A DNA stretch of 64,000 nucleotides from Rhodothermales bacterium (GTDB lineage Bacteria > Bacteroidota > Rhodothermia > Rhodothermales > UBA10348), in NCBI GenBank assembly GCA_017643395.1, contig JAEPNP010000006.1:62001-126000 (forward strand), given 5' to 3'. The notes below the pieces were generated by a model. It had not been told where the DNA came from and searched no databases. It saw only the letters and a program-made list of their open reading frames with translations. A program made the translations under genes and the position numbers. Positions 43,098 to 51,000 of this stretch are shown here, in pieces; position 1 is the stretch's first letter; each line of letters opens with the position of its first letter.

Positions 43098-44630
43098 TTG
43101 CAGGGCCGCATCGACCCCAAGCCCTCGCCTGTGTTCCGATTTCTGCCAGCTTTTCTGGTCCTCGCCTGTGCGATGGGCTCTCAGGCGGCCCTGGGACAGG
43201 CATCGCTGTTCATCCCGCTGGATGACCCGGTGTACGAGGACATCCGGCTGGCGCAGACACTCGGGTTGCTGCACGAACTGCACCCCGACCGGCTGCCCTA
43301 CACCGCACTCGAAGTGCGCCGTGCTGCGACAGGAGGCGACCACCCGCTGGTCCAGGCCGTGCTGCACGCCCTCCCCCGGTCCGCCTCAGAGGCAGGAACC
43401 GGCTACACCGGGCGCATGGGTTTGCGTGCCGCCAGCCACCGGCGACTGGACCCGGCTCGCCCGCTGGAGGATGCCGAACTCTATCCGTACCTGGAATCCG
43501 GACTGCATTACCTCGACGGCCGGCTTGTTGCCCGGGCGGCCTTCCGCGCTGACGCCTACTGGGATCGCGATCCGGACGGCCTCGACAGCGTGCTCCGGGC
43601 TTTCATGCGCAACGACCAGAGCTATGTGGGCCTCGCTGGCGATCGGGCTTCGTTGCACCTGGGCCGCATCGCCACCCACTGGGGTCTCCCGGGCGGCAGT
43701 GGACTGCTGGTCAGCGAGAATGCCCGCTCGTTTGATGCCCTGCAGTTCCGGCTCGGCAACGACACCTGGACTCTGACGTCCATGCTTGGCGAACTCGACA
43801 GCATGACCGGAGACGGCCGATTCACCGGGACCGCCGGGGACGATTCGGTGCGCACCGGCTCCGATCGGCGTTGGATGAGCGCGCATCGCCTGGACTGGAC
43901 GCCCTCGCCTCGCTTCACGCTGAGCATTCTCGAGGCAGCATTGTTCTCCGGGCCAAACGCCGGACTATCCCTCAAATACCTGAATCCGACCCAGTTTCTG
44001 GTGCTGGCCGTCGATAATCGACCCAAGAACGAGGAGAACAATGCACTATTGGGCGTGATGATCACGGCTCGCCCCGACGCATGGCTGCTGCATGCCCAGC
44101 TCATGGTGGATGATGTCGACCTTTTTTTTGGCGACGAACCGGCATCGTTCGCGGCAGCGGTGGTGGCAGAGCACAGGGTCAGGCCGCGTCTGGTCATGCG
44201 AGCGCATGCAGAAGCCGTAGCAAGCCGCACCTACAATACGTTCCAGCCTGAGGGTCGCTGGCTGTACCTGCAGCGGGGAATTGCCACGCAGTTCTCGGAC
44301 TATGTGCAGACGCGTCTCGGGGCCGAGTTCTCGAATGCAGCCTTCAATCTCCATATCGAGCCTTACCTGCAGGGTATCTGGCAGGGCGAGCGTGACATTC
44401 GCCAGCCATTCAGGTTCGACGACACGTTCGCCACGCTGTTGGTCGGCACGGTGGAGCGTTCCCTGCGGGCGGCTGTGCGAGTGCGAGCCCGGCGAGATCG
44501 CGGATACCTGATTCTGGACGCCGGCTTCAATCGTATCTCCAATGACCGGCATATCTCCGGCGCGCTCCGCACCCAGCCCGTCATCACGTTCGGCAGCGGC
44601 TGGCGCTGGAACGTCGGACCCGCAAATTGA
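43098..44630 (+). CDS. Capsule assembly Wzi-like outer-membrane beta-barrel
   Basis: 510 residues from a TTG at 43098 with a GGGG ribosome site; a GTG at 43131 (MFRFLPAFLVLACAMGSQA) is an equally credible start. The signal peptide ends near ALGQ. The body has repeated amphipathic strands; family-like blocks are LHLGRIATHWGLPGGSGLL, LDWTPSPRFTLSILEAALFS and LSLKYLNPTQFLVLAV. Wzi proteins bind capsule polysaccharide at the cell surface. A T8 tract lies at 44122-44129 inside the frame (codons CTT TTT TTT). The 3' end overlaps the TTG start of the next gene (TTGA). Confidence 0.85.
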   Translation: MQGRIDPKPSPVFRFLPAFLVLACAMGSQAALGQASLFIPLDDPVYEDIRLAQTLGLLHELHPDRLPYTALEVRRAATGGDHPLVQAVLHALPRSASEAGTGYTGRMGLRAASHRRLDPARPLEDAELYPYLESGLHYLDGRLVARAAFRADAYWDRDPDGLDSVLRAFMRNDQSYVGLAGDRASLHLGRIATHWGLPGGSGLLVSENARSFDALQFRLGNDTWTLTSMLGELDSMTGDGRFTGTAGDDSVRTGSDRRWMSAHRLDWTPSPRFTLSILEAALFSGPNAGLSLKYLNPTQFLVLAVDNRPKNEENNALLGVMITARPDAWLLHAQLMVDDVDLFFGDEPASFAAAVVAEHRVRPRLVMRAHAEAVASRTYNTFQPEGRWLYLQRGIATQFSDYVQTRLGAEFSNAAFNLHIEPYLQGIWQGERDIRQPFRFDDTFATLLVGTVERSLRAAVRVRARRDRGYLILDAGFNRISNDRHISGALRTQPVITFGSGWRWNVGPAN

Positions 44631-45214
44631 AGCCGCTGCCGGAACTGCGCCTCACCATCGTCCTGGGCCTTCTGATCCTGGCGATGGGCCACGTAGCGGA
44701 AGCGCACGGCCAGGCGTTTACGGAGCTCGATGTTGCGGGAGGGCCCGTGGCCGTGGTCTCCTCAGGTGACCTTGCGTCCTGGTGGACCCCTTCACCGGGC
44801 GCAACCGTCTCCGCGGACACCGACTTCTACGGCCTGCGACTGGCGACCGGCCTCCGGTTCGTGCGGTGGCGTGCAGATCGGCGGGTGCCCGATTTCGATG
44901 CGCTGACTGCCTGGGCAGGCGTGTCGAGGCAACTTGTCGAGCTGGGCCCGGTGCAGGCTCGCGCCTCAGGACGGATTGGCAATACACGCATGGCGTTCGA
45001 CGACCGCTCGGAGCCGGGTATCCGGAACGAGAGCGAATTCCTCGCCGGCCTTGGACTGGCGGTGACATACACAGTCGGGCCCCGCCTGGCTGTTGAGCTG
45101 GAATGGGCGGCGGAGCGTGCCTACACGGCCCGGGAAGTCGACCTGCACCTGCTTCACGTGTCCGTGCGACGCAGCCTCGAGATGCCGAGCTGGATGCGGG
45201 ACATCCTCCGGTGA
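44627..45214 (+). CDS. Small outer-membrane barrel-like protein
   Basis: 195 residues from a TTG at 44627 overlapping the Wzi-like stop codon. The signal peptide is in the first 29 residues (LTIVLGLLILAMGHVAEAHG). The mature part alternates hydrophobic and polar residues in segments such as YGLRLATGLRFVRW, LVELGPVQARASGRIGNTR and GLGLAVTYTVGPRLAVELEW, as in an 8-strand porin-like barrel of about 160 residues. No family is recognised. The stop overlaps the ATG of the plug-domain gene (TGATG), so it is translated between two outer-membrane proteins and may belong with them. Confidence 0.75.
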   Translation: MKPLPELRLTIVLGLLILAMGHVAEAHGQAFTELDVAGGPVAVVSSGDLASWWTPSPGATVSADTDFYGLRLATGLRFVRWRADRRVPDFDALTAWAGVSRQLVELGPVQARASGRIGNTRMAFDDRSEPGIRNESEFLAGLGLAVTYTVGPRLAVELEWAAERAYTAREVDLHLLHVSVRRSLEMPSWMRDILR

Positions 45215-47082
45215 TGGTTGCCCAGCGACTGGCGTCGGTGTTCCGCATCGCCTCGACCCTGATTCTGTTGGGGGGATGGGCCGCTCCTGCCTCTGGCCAG
45301 CTTGCCGATACGCTCGACGGCGACACCATCCGTAAACTGGGGCTGGTTCGCCTGGGTGATATCCTGGAGCGATCTGCCCTGTACGCGCCGATTTCTGCCG
45401 ATCCGCTGGCCCGCGATGGGGTAGTCGCCGAGGCGGGCCTGCCCGGCGTGCAGTCCTTCCGAGTCACGCTGGATGGCGTGCCGCTGGAGTCGTGGATGCT
45501 GGGAGTTCCTCACCTGGAGATGCTGCCGGTCTCCGCCTCCCGCATCGAGCACGTGGTGATTGCGGCCCCCGGTGCTACTGGGGCGGATTTCTCCAGCACC
45601 GGCTGGATTCACATTACGACGAAATCGCCCGGCTCACTGCGGGCCAACGCTGTGATCACGGCCGGCAATGAAGTGGGTGATCCGGGTCCCTTCCGCTACA
45701 CCCGGTTCGCCACGCCCAACATTGATCGTCACGGTCCTTCGGCTGACCTCGCGGTGTCGGGATCGAGGGGCGAGGTGGGCCTGCATGGCGGCATCCGTGC
45801 AGATCAGGCCCACTTCACCGACCCCGACATTCTGGACCGGGTGTACGTCCTGTACGATGGGGTCCGGAAACCTCGGGTGACTCTCTTTCGGCCGAGCGCT
45901 GGAGTCAGCTGGCGAGCCCATTCTGCCTCTTTCGCTGCGCTCCGGATGCGGGACCTGCCGTTTTTCGAGCTGATGGGTTCCGAGTTGCCTGCCTCGCGGC
46001 ATGTCGAAGCCGCGCAGGGTGGCGGCCGGTTGGAATCGCCCCTTGGGGCGGTTCATTACGGGTGGCGATGGAGCCGAAGCCGCTTTTTGCCTCGTGAGAG
46101 CCTCGGCGATCTCGAACTGGGGTGGGCCGAGCGCTCCGGCCTGCTCCAGGCCCGGCTGGAGCGTCGGACGGGCACCGTGCGCATCGCCCTTGAGAGGCGC
46201 CGGTTACGCGGGTACGAGCTTGACAACACCGGCGTGCTGACCTTCGGTGGAGAGCGACGGTCTGTCTCGACGCGCGGTTGGCTCCGCCGCTTTGCGGGGC
46301 AACTCAGCCTGGGCTCCGGGATTCGGCCGGGCCTGTTGGCCGAACTGGATTCGGGGCCGTCTCCGCATCGCCTGCAGGTACGAGGCACCTTCCTGGCCAG
46401 CCCTCCGTCCGGGGCTGCGGCGAGTCTTGCCGCCGGCTGGGATTTCCCTGGACCCGGGTCAGGGCAGGCGCTGGAGACCGAACGGGTTTCGGCCCTGCGT
46501 ATGAGTGCGGTGGACGTGAGTTATGTACGTGACCTCGGGGGGCGACGTGCGGGCGCACACGCCTGGCTGCGGCGCATCCACGACGCACCAGCTCCGCTGA
46601 CGCGAATGCAACCGGACTCCCTGTTCCTTGCCCGCTATGCGGGGACATGGACCTTTGGGCAGGACGCTCGGGGCACGCTCGCGGGTCTGCGCATCTGGGG
46701 AAGTGTGCGCGCCGGGGAGCATTTCGCGCAGCGCGTGAGCTACACCGTCATTCTGCCGGCCGGCGGGCAGCCTGCCGTTTCTGATCGGTGGTCCACGATC
46801 CCCCGGACGCGCATTCACTATGCGCTTTCGATGATGCCCGTGCCGCGCGTGCACCTGGAGGTGCTGTTCCGATTTCGATCGTCGGCCGAATGGCCTCACC
46901 TGTCGGATCGGGTGCCGGCTTCCGCCAGACTCGACCTGACGGCGAGCAAGGACCTCTGGGGGGAGCGTGGTGGTGTCTTTGCGAGGGCTCGCAACGTGCT
47001 TCGGTCGCAGTACCGCACGCACCCGGCGGCGCCCGCCGAGGACTTGTTGTTCGAGGTTGGACTGCGCACGCATGTCAGGTAG
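45214..47082 (+). CDS. Plug-domain TonB-dependent-receptor-like protein
   Basis: 622 residues from the ATG at 45214 (MVAQRLASVFRIASTLILLG), short for a TonB-dependent receptor. After the signal peptide, residues about 25-125 form a plug-like domain: LVRLGDILERSALYAPISAD, PGVQSFRVTLDGVPLESWML, SRIEHVVIAAPGATG, FSSTGWIHITTKS. The rest is beta-barrel-like with many paired aromatic/Gly strands, ending with a Leu/Val-rich FEVGLRTHVR. I see no clear TonB box in the first residues. A receptor or a secretion-type plug barrel is likely. It overlaps the barrel gene before it (TGATG) and the methyltransferase start after it (11 bp). Confidence 0.8.
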   Translation: MVAQRLASVFRIASTLILLGGWAAPASGQLADTLDGDTIRKLGLVRLGDILERSALYAPISADPLARDGVVAEAGLPGVQSFRVTLDGVPLESWMLGVPHLEMLPVSASRIEHVVIAAPGATGADFSSTGWIHITTKSPGSLRANAVITAGNEVGDPGPFRYTRFATPNIDRHGPSADLAVSGSRGEVGLHGGIRADQAHFTDPDILDRVYVLYDGVRKPRVTLFRPSAGVSWRAHSASFAALRMRDLPFFELMGSELPASRHVEAAQGGGRLESPLGAVHYGWRWSRSRFLPRESLGDLELGWAERSGLLQARLERRTGTVRIALERRRLRGYELDNTGVLTFGGERRSVSTRGWLRRFAGQLSLGSGIRPGLLAELDSGPSPHRLQVRGTFLASPPSGAAASLAAGWDFPGPGSGQALETERVSALRMSAVDVSYVRDLGGRRAGAHAWLRRIHDAPAPLTRMQPDSLFLARYAGTWTFGQDARGTLAGLRIWGSVRAGEHFAQRVSYTVILPAGGQPAVSDRWSTIPRTRIHYALSMMPVPRVHLEVLFRFRSSAEWPHLSDRVPASARLDLTASKDLWGERGGVFARARNVLRSQYRTHPAAPAEDLLFEVGLRTHVR

Positions 47083-48526
47083 CGCCTTGAATCCGAAGGT
47101 CCTGGACTGCCTGGAGCGGTATCGGGAGATTGTGCCGGACTGGAAGGCGTTCGTCGCGTCCTGTGCCGCGCCGCTACCCCCCTCTGGCTGGTTGCACCCC
47201 GGGCGCCCGCACGGACTGAACTGGATGCGGGAGGACGGCTTCGATGTGGAACCGCTGAGCTGGCGGGCGGGCGGTATCCGGTGGTCCTCCGGACCCGGCA
47301 TGGCCGAGTCCCTGGCCTACAGAGCCGGCCTCTTTCATGTACAGGAGGAGGTGTCCATGGTCCCCGTGGAGATGCTTGCGCCGGTCCCGGGCGAGCGCCT
47401 GCTGGACCTCTGCGCCGCGCCGGGCAACAAGACCGCGGAGCTGGCCACCCAAATGGCCGGGCTGGGCACCGTCGTGGCGAACGACCGCGCAGGCGGCCGC
47501 CTCAACGTGCTTCGCACGACCATCGACCGGCTGGGGCTGCCAAATGTCGCGGTCACAGTGCTCGACGGCAGGAGCGGGCGGTTTCCCTCAGCCTGGTTTG
47601 ATGCCGCCATAGTGGACGTGCCCTGCAGCTGCGAAGGCACCCTCAGGAAGCACCCACGCGCTCCGCTGGCGACCAGTGCCGAGAGCCGCCAGAGACTCGC
47701 TCAGGTTCAGCGTGCGCTGCTGGAGAATGCCTTGCGCGCACTGCGACCCGGAGGTCGGCTTGTCTACTCCACCTGTACGTTTGCGCCGGAAGAGAACGAG
47801 TGCGTCGTGGACCAGGTGCTGCGCACGGTGCCCGGAGTCACCGTGGAGCCGGTTTCACTCTCTGGTCTGGCTTCCAGTCCTGGTCTCACCGAGTGGGGTG
47901 GGCAGGTCCTGCACGCCTCATTGGAACATGCGCTGCGGTTCTGGCCGGGTCAGGTGGATTCGGGGGGATTCTTCGCCGTTCTGCTGAGGAAGGCCGGGGT
48001 GGATGGAGGCGGGACCGGGCGCGGTGAGGCCGGGGCGGACGCCGGCGGGCCGGGAGGTGGTGAGGCCGGGGCACCCGAAACAGGGGATGTACGCTCCATG
48101 CTGGAGTTCGTGCAGACCGAGTTCGGCCTTGCACCGGACTGGTCGAGGGATCTGCGTTTCCAGCTTCGGCCCGGCAAGTCGCTGGACGCTGTTTCGACGG
48201 ACCTCGATGAAGCACCCGGACTGAAGCCCGTGCAGCGGGGTTTCAGTTTCCTTCGTCTGAGCGGGCGCGTTCCGAAGCTGACGACCCAGGCCGCGCTGTG
48301 GCTGGGTTCTCGGCCTACACGGCAGGTGACGACTGTGTCACGGGAGTCACTCTGGGCCTTCCTGAGGGGCGATGCGGTCTCGCCCGGCCCTACTCCTGCA
48401 GGCTTCGGATTCGCTCAGGTGCGCTGCGAGGGGCTGCCCTTCGGAGTAGGGCTCTACAGGCCCGACGACGGTGCGCTGGATAGCCTGTATCCACGCAGCT
48501 GGGGAGGCCTGGGGCGCCCGCGGTGA
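47072..48526 (+). CDS. RsmF-like NOL1/NOP2/Sun rRNA (cytosine-5) methyltransferase
   Basis: 484 residues from the ATG at 47072 (MSGSALNPKVLDCLERYREI). The SAM-binding motif is LLDLCAAPGNKTAELATQM, the first catalytic motif is DVPCSCEGTLRKHPRAP, and the second is YSTCTFAPEENECVVDQV. Like RsmF it has a C-terminal extension after the catalytic domain. A Gly/Ala-rich insertion (about residues 320-350, GGGTGRGEAGADAGGPGGG) sits after the catalytic domain and contains a duplicated GGTGAGGCCGGGGC segment. It starts 11 bp inside the plug-protein gene, an odd place for an rRNA enzyme. RsmB lies 3.6 kb downstream on the other strand. Confidence 0.9.
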   Translation: MSGSALNPKVLDCLERYREIVPDWKAFVASCAAPLPPSGWLHPGRPHGLNWMREDGFDVEPLSWRAGGIRWSSGPGMAESLAYRAGLFHVQEEVSMVPVEMLAPVPGERLLDLCAAPGNKTAELATQMAGLGTVVANDRAGGRLNVLRTTIDRLGLPNVAVTVLDGRSGRFPSAWFDAAIVDVPCSCEGTLRKHPRAPLATSAESRQRLAQVQRALLENALRALRPGGRLVYSTCTFAPEENECVVDQVLRTVPGVTVEPVSLSGLASSPGLTEWGGQVLHASLEHALRFWPGQVDSGGFFAVLLRKAGVDGGGTGRGEAGADAGGPGGGEAGAPETGDVRSMLEFVQTEFGLAPDWSRDLRFQLRPGKSLDAVSTDLDEAPGLKPVQRGFSFLRLSGRVPKLTTQAALWLGSRPTRQVTTVSRESLWAFLRGDAVSPGPTPAGFGFAQVRCEGLPFGVGLYRPDDGALDSLYPRSWGGLGRPR

Positions 48527-48627
48527 GCGGTGTGCGTCCTGGCAGACTGGCTCGACCGCGGTGAGCGAAATGCGCGTGAGCCGTACGCGGGAGGCGTGGC
48601 CTGGCAGGCTGAGGCGGCCGCCGCCGG

Positions 48628-48785
48628 CGAAAGGCGCCCTGGCAGGACTGCCCCGATGGCGGTATGCGGAATCCGTGCCCTCGCGGGCTGAGGCGACCGC
48701 GGCCGGCGCCCTGGCAGGCGGAAGCGACCGCGGCCGTCGAAAGGCGCCCTGGCAGGACTGCCCCGATGGCGGTATGCGGAATCCG
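48628..48785. repeat. 48-bp repeat, two copies 110 bp apart
   Basis: The copies 48628-48675 and 48738-48785 are identical over 48 bp, from CGAAAGGCGCCCTGGC to GCGGAATCCG, with a different 62-bp sequence between them that itself repeats GACCGCGGCCG. Both copies end directly upstream of different sequence, so the duplication looks recent. Confidence 0.92.
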
Positions 48786-48792
48786 GGCGGCG

Positions 48793-48835
48793 ATTTCCAT
48801 GTGCGGTTCACTCGGCGACGCCGCGCACATGGAAT
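48793..48835. repeat. Imperfect inverted repeat with about 14-bp arms
   Basis: ATTTCCATGTGCGG (48793-48806) pairs with CCGCGCACATGGAAT (48821-48835) apart from a 2-base bulge and a single-base difference at the outer end. The right arm is the start of one of the dispersed elements. The structure could form a stem of 12 or more pairs in RNA or in single-stranded DNA. Confidence 0.8.
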
Positions 48836-49203
48836 AAGGGGCCCCTTTACACCTCGCGGCGGCTCGGGATGCCACCGAGGTGGAATGGAGGGGCGGTTTT
48901 ACACCCGGGCCGCCCCCGGAACGCGGATCGGGGTAGCCGCCGGGGCGTCGGGGGCACCCGCCGGAGGGCGGACAGCCTCACCGCCGGGACCCGGGCGCCC
49001 CCGGAGCGCGGCCAGCCTCACCGCCGGGGCCGCCCGCGGAACGCGGGCCGGGGTAGCCGCCGGGGCGCCGGCCTCGCCGCCAGAGCGCGTCGGGGCAGCC
49101 GCCGGGGCGCGGGACAGCCTGCCCGCCGGGACACGGCCGGGCTCACCGCGGGAAAGCGTCCGCGAGCCGGGACCGCCGCGCCATCACGAACGCCCGAACC
49201 CGC

Positions 49204-49974
49204 CTACCGCAGCTGGAAGCGGAAAGTCACCACTCCGGTCTGATCCTCTTGCGGAGCGTTTGGCGGGAGCGGATTGAATCGCCAGTTGAGCAGGGCATTC
49301 ATGACCGCCTGCTCCAGGGCCGGATTGCCCTTAATGAGCGGAATGCGGCGCGTGACGCGACCGGAAGGCGCAACGGTGATGCGCACCCGAATGACGGCGT
49401 TCACCTGCTCGGCGTACGTCGGCAGAATGGTCTGGACCGCCTGGCGGTTCAGGCCCTCAATGGAAAACGGCGCGCGGCGCGTTTCTTCCTGGCCTTCCCC
49501 ATCCTCTCCCTGCTGCGCTTCGCTCGCACCTTCGGGGTCGCCGGATCCGAGCGGGCGGATGGGCTGCGTCGGCGCAGGCTCCTCTGCAGGCTCCTCCTGA
49601 GCGGTCTCGGGCTGACTCACAGGAGCGACGACCTCGGTCTCCGGCTCGTTGATCTGCTCGGGAGTCTCGGCTACGGTCTCGGGGAGGTCGACGGGGCGCG
49701 ATTCTTCGGGGGCGGGCGCGGGGGTGGTTTCCTCCACCGGCGTCTCGGGCTCCGGCTGAGGAGGCACAGGCTCCTGGGTCACCGCCCTGCTTACCGGACG
49801 CCCCTCCGAGAACGCACCGAAGTCCACCTCGATGAAGCCCATCTGAGGCTGCTCTACCGCGCGAACGTTGAGTACTGACAGACCGAACAGCAGCAGCGCA
49901 TGAAGCGCCACGCTTACGATGATGCCGGTCCAGTCGTCACGGTCCATGGGAATGCGCACAGTTTCGATCCGCAA
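49204..49974 (-). CDS. Energy transducer TonB
   Basis: 256 residues. An N-terminal TM anchor (IIVSVALHALLLFGLSVL) precedes a long Pro/Glu-rich linker with repeated PE and AP pairs, then a TonB C-terminal domain: QTILPTYAEQVNAVIRVRIT, VAPSGRVTRRIPLIKGNPAL, ALLNWRFNPLPPNAPQEDQT and FRFQLR at the end. This is a classic TonB with a stretching linker, unlike the acidic version at 1704. It ends a six-gene minus-strand run (CDF, flavoprotein, RsmB, PorV-like, GT2, TonB) with gaps of 9 to 61 bp or overlaps. The spacer past its stop is the repeat region above. Confidence 0.93.
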   Translation of the reverse strand: MRIETVRIPMDRDDWTGIIVSVALHALLLFGLSVLNVRAVEQPQMGFIEVDFGAFSEGRPVSRAVTQEPVPPQPEPETPVEETTPAPAPEESRPVDLPETVAETPEQINEPETEVVAPVSQPETAQEEPAEEPAPTQPIRPLGSGDPEGASEAQQGEDGEGQEETRRAPFSIEGLNRQAVQTILPTYAEQVNAVIRVRITVAPSGRVTRRIPLIKGNPALEQAVMNALLNWRFNPLPPNAPQEDQTGVVTFRFQLR

Positions 49975-49996
49975 CGCATCACGCCGAAATGGTTCC

Positions 49997-50968
49997 TCAG
50001 CCCTCCCGCCGATTGCCCGTGGTCCAGACTTCCCGCACGACGTACCGGGGACGTCCTTTCACCTCCTCGTAGACACGTGCCAGGTACGACCCGACAACCC
50101 CAAGGAAAAAGATCTGCAGCCCGCCGAAGAAGAACCCTACAAACAAGATGGAGGCCCAGCCTGGCACGGTCGAATCCGTGGCCAGTCGGGCGATGAGCAC
50201 CCAGACGAGACCAACCACCGAGAGCGCCGACACGCCGAGACCGATGCGCACGGCAACCCGAAGCGGCCTGCCGGAAAACGAAGCGATCCCGTCGAGGGCA
50301 AGGCGCATGCGATCACGCCATGCGTACTTGCTCTCTCCTCCCATCCGTGGGGCTCGGTCGTACTCGACGCCGATCTGGTTGAACCCGAGCCAGGATACCA
50401 GTCCTCGTACGTATGGCTGCTGCTCGCCAAGCTCACGAAAGGCGTCCAGGACCGGGCGGGAAACGAGTCGAAAGTCTCCGGTATCCAGCGGCGCATCAAC
50501 ATCGGACATGCGCCGGAACACCCGATAGAACGCACGAGCCGTGACCTGTTGGAGGTGGGAGTCCCCATCCCGTTGTCGACGGACGCCATACACGACATCG
50601 TACCCCTCCTGCCAGCGGTCGATCATCTCCCGCACGACCGGAAGTGGATCCTGCAGATCGGCATCCAGGATCACGGCCGCGTCTGCGGTGACAAAGTGCA
50701 TACCGGCGGTGACGGCCAGCTGGTGCCCGAAATTCCGGGAGAAGCGTACCAGCACGTAGCCCGACAGCGACGCGGTGAGCTCCCGAGCCAACCTGGCCGT
50801 GTCGTCGCGGGACCCATCGTCCACGAAGACGACTTCGGTCACTTCCGGGGCCTGGACGCGGAATTGTTCGATCTCCCGCACCAGGTCCGCCAGAATGTCG
50901 GCCTCGTTGTAGAGCGGAATAACAAGCGCTACTGTATTGCGCTCAGGGATTGAAGGCTTCGCGGGCAT
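49997..50968 (-). CDS. Family 2 glycosyltransferase (polyprenyl-phosphate type)
   Basis: 323 residues. The GT-A nucleotide-sugar start is VIPLYNEADILADLVREIEQ with VVFVDDGSRDDTARLARELT. DxD is AAVILDADLQDPLPVVREMI, and the acceptor part is VDAPLDTGDFRLVSRPVLDA. Two C-terminal TM segments (LGVSALSVVGLVWVLIA and ILFVGFFFGGLQIFFLG) place it in the GtrB/DPM1-like group, which charges a lipid carrier with one sugar at the inner membrane. It lies 22 bp before the TonB gene and 32 bp after the PorV-like gene. Confidence 0.94.
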   Translation of the reverse strand: MPAKPSIPERNTVALVIPLYNEADILADLVREIEQFRVQAPEVTEVVFVDDGSRDDTARLARELTASLSGYVLVRFSRNFGHQLAVTAGMHFVTADAAVILDADLQDPLPVVREMIDRWQEGYDVVYGVRRQRDGDSHLQQVTARAFYRVFRRMSDVDAPLDTGDFRLVSRPVLDAFRELGEQQPYVRGLVSWLGFNQIGVEYDRAPRMGGESKYAWRDRMRLALDGIASFSGRPLRVAVRIGLGVSALSVVGLVWVLIARLATDSTVPGWASILFVGFFFGGLQIFFLGVVGSYLARVYEEVKGRPRYVVREVWTTGNRREG

Positions 50969-51000
50969 GCCACAAACTAGGCAACCCGTTCCGGCGGGAC

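Larger units (their letters stand above)
48527..49203. other. Non-coding GC-rich repeat region between convergent genes
   Basis: 677 bp between the RsmF-like stop and the TonB stop. It contains a 48-bp repeat duplicated with a 110-bp period (48628-48675 and 48738-48785), an inverted repeat at 48793-48835, two TTTACAC-type elements also found at 15.9-16.3 kb (48828-48852 and 48879-48904), and a GC-dense tail with imperfect GCCGGGGC-type repeats from 48905 onward. Long open frames here have no start signal or family match, so no gene is called. Confidence 0.8.

Noticed and set aside
48628-48785. Insertion sequence ends
   Set aside because: The 48-bp repeats are direct, not inverted, and only 62 bp lie between them, with no transposase.
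48471-49277. Plus-strand frame of 268 codons after the RsmF-like gene
   Set aside because: Begins inside that gene, crosses the GC repeats and ends in the TonB gene; no domain or start signal.
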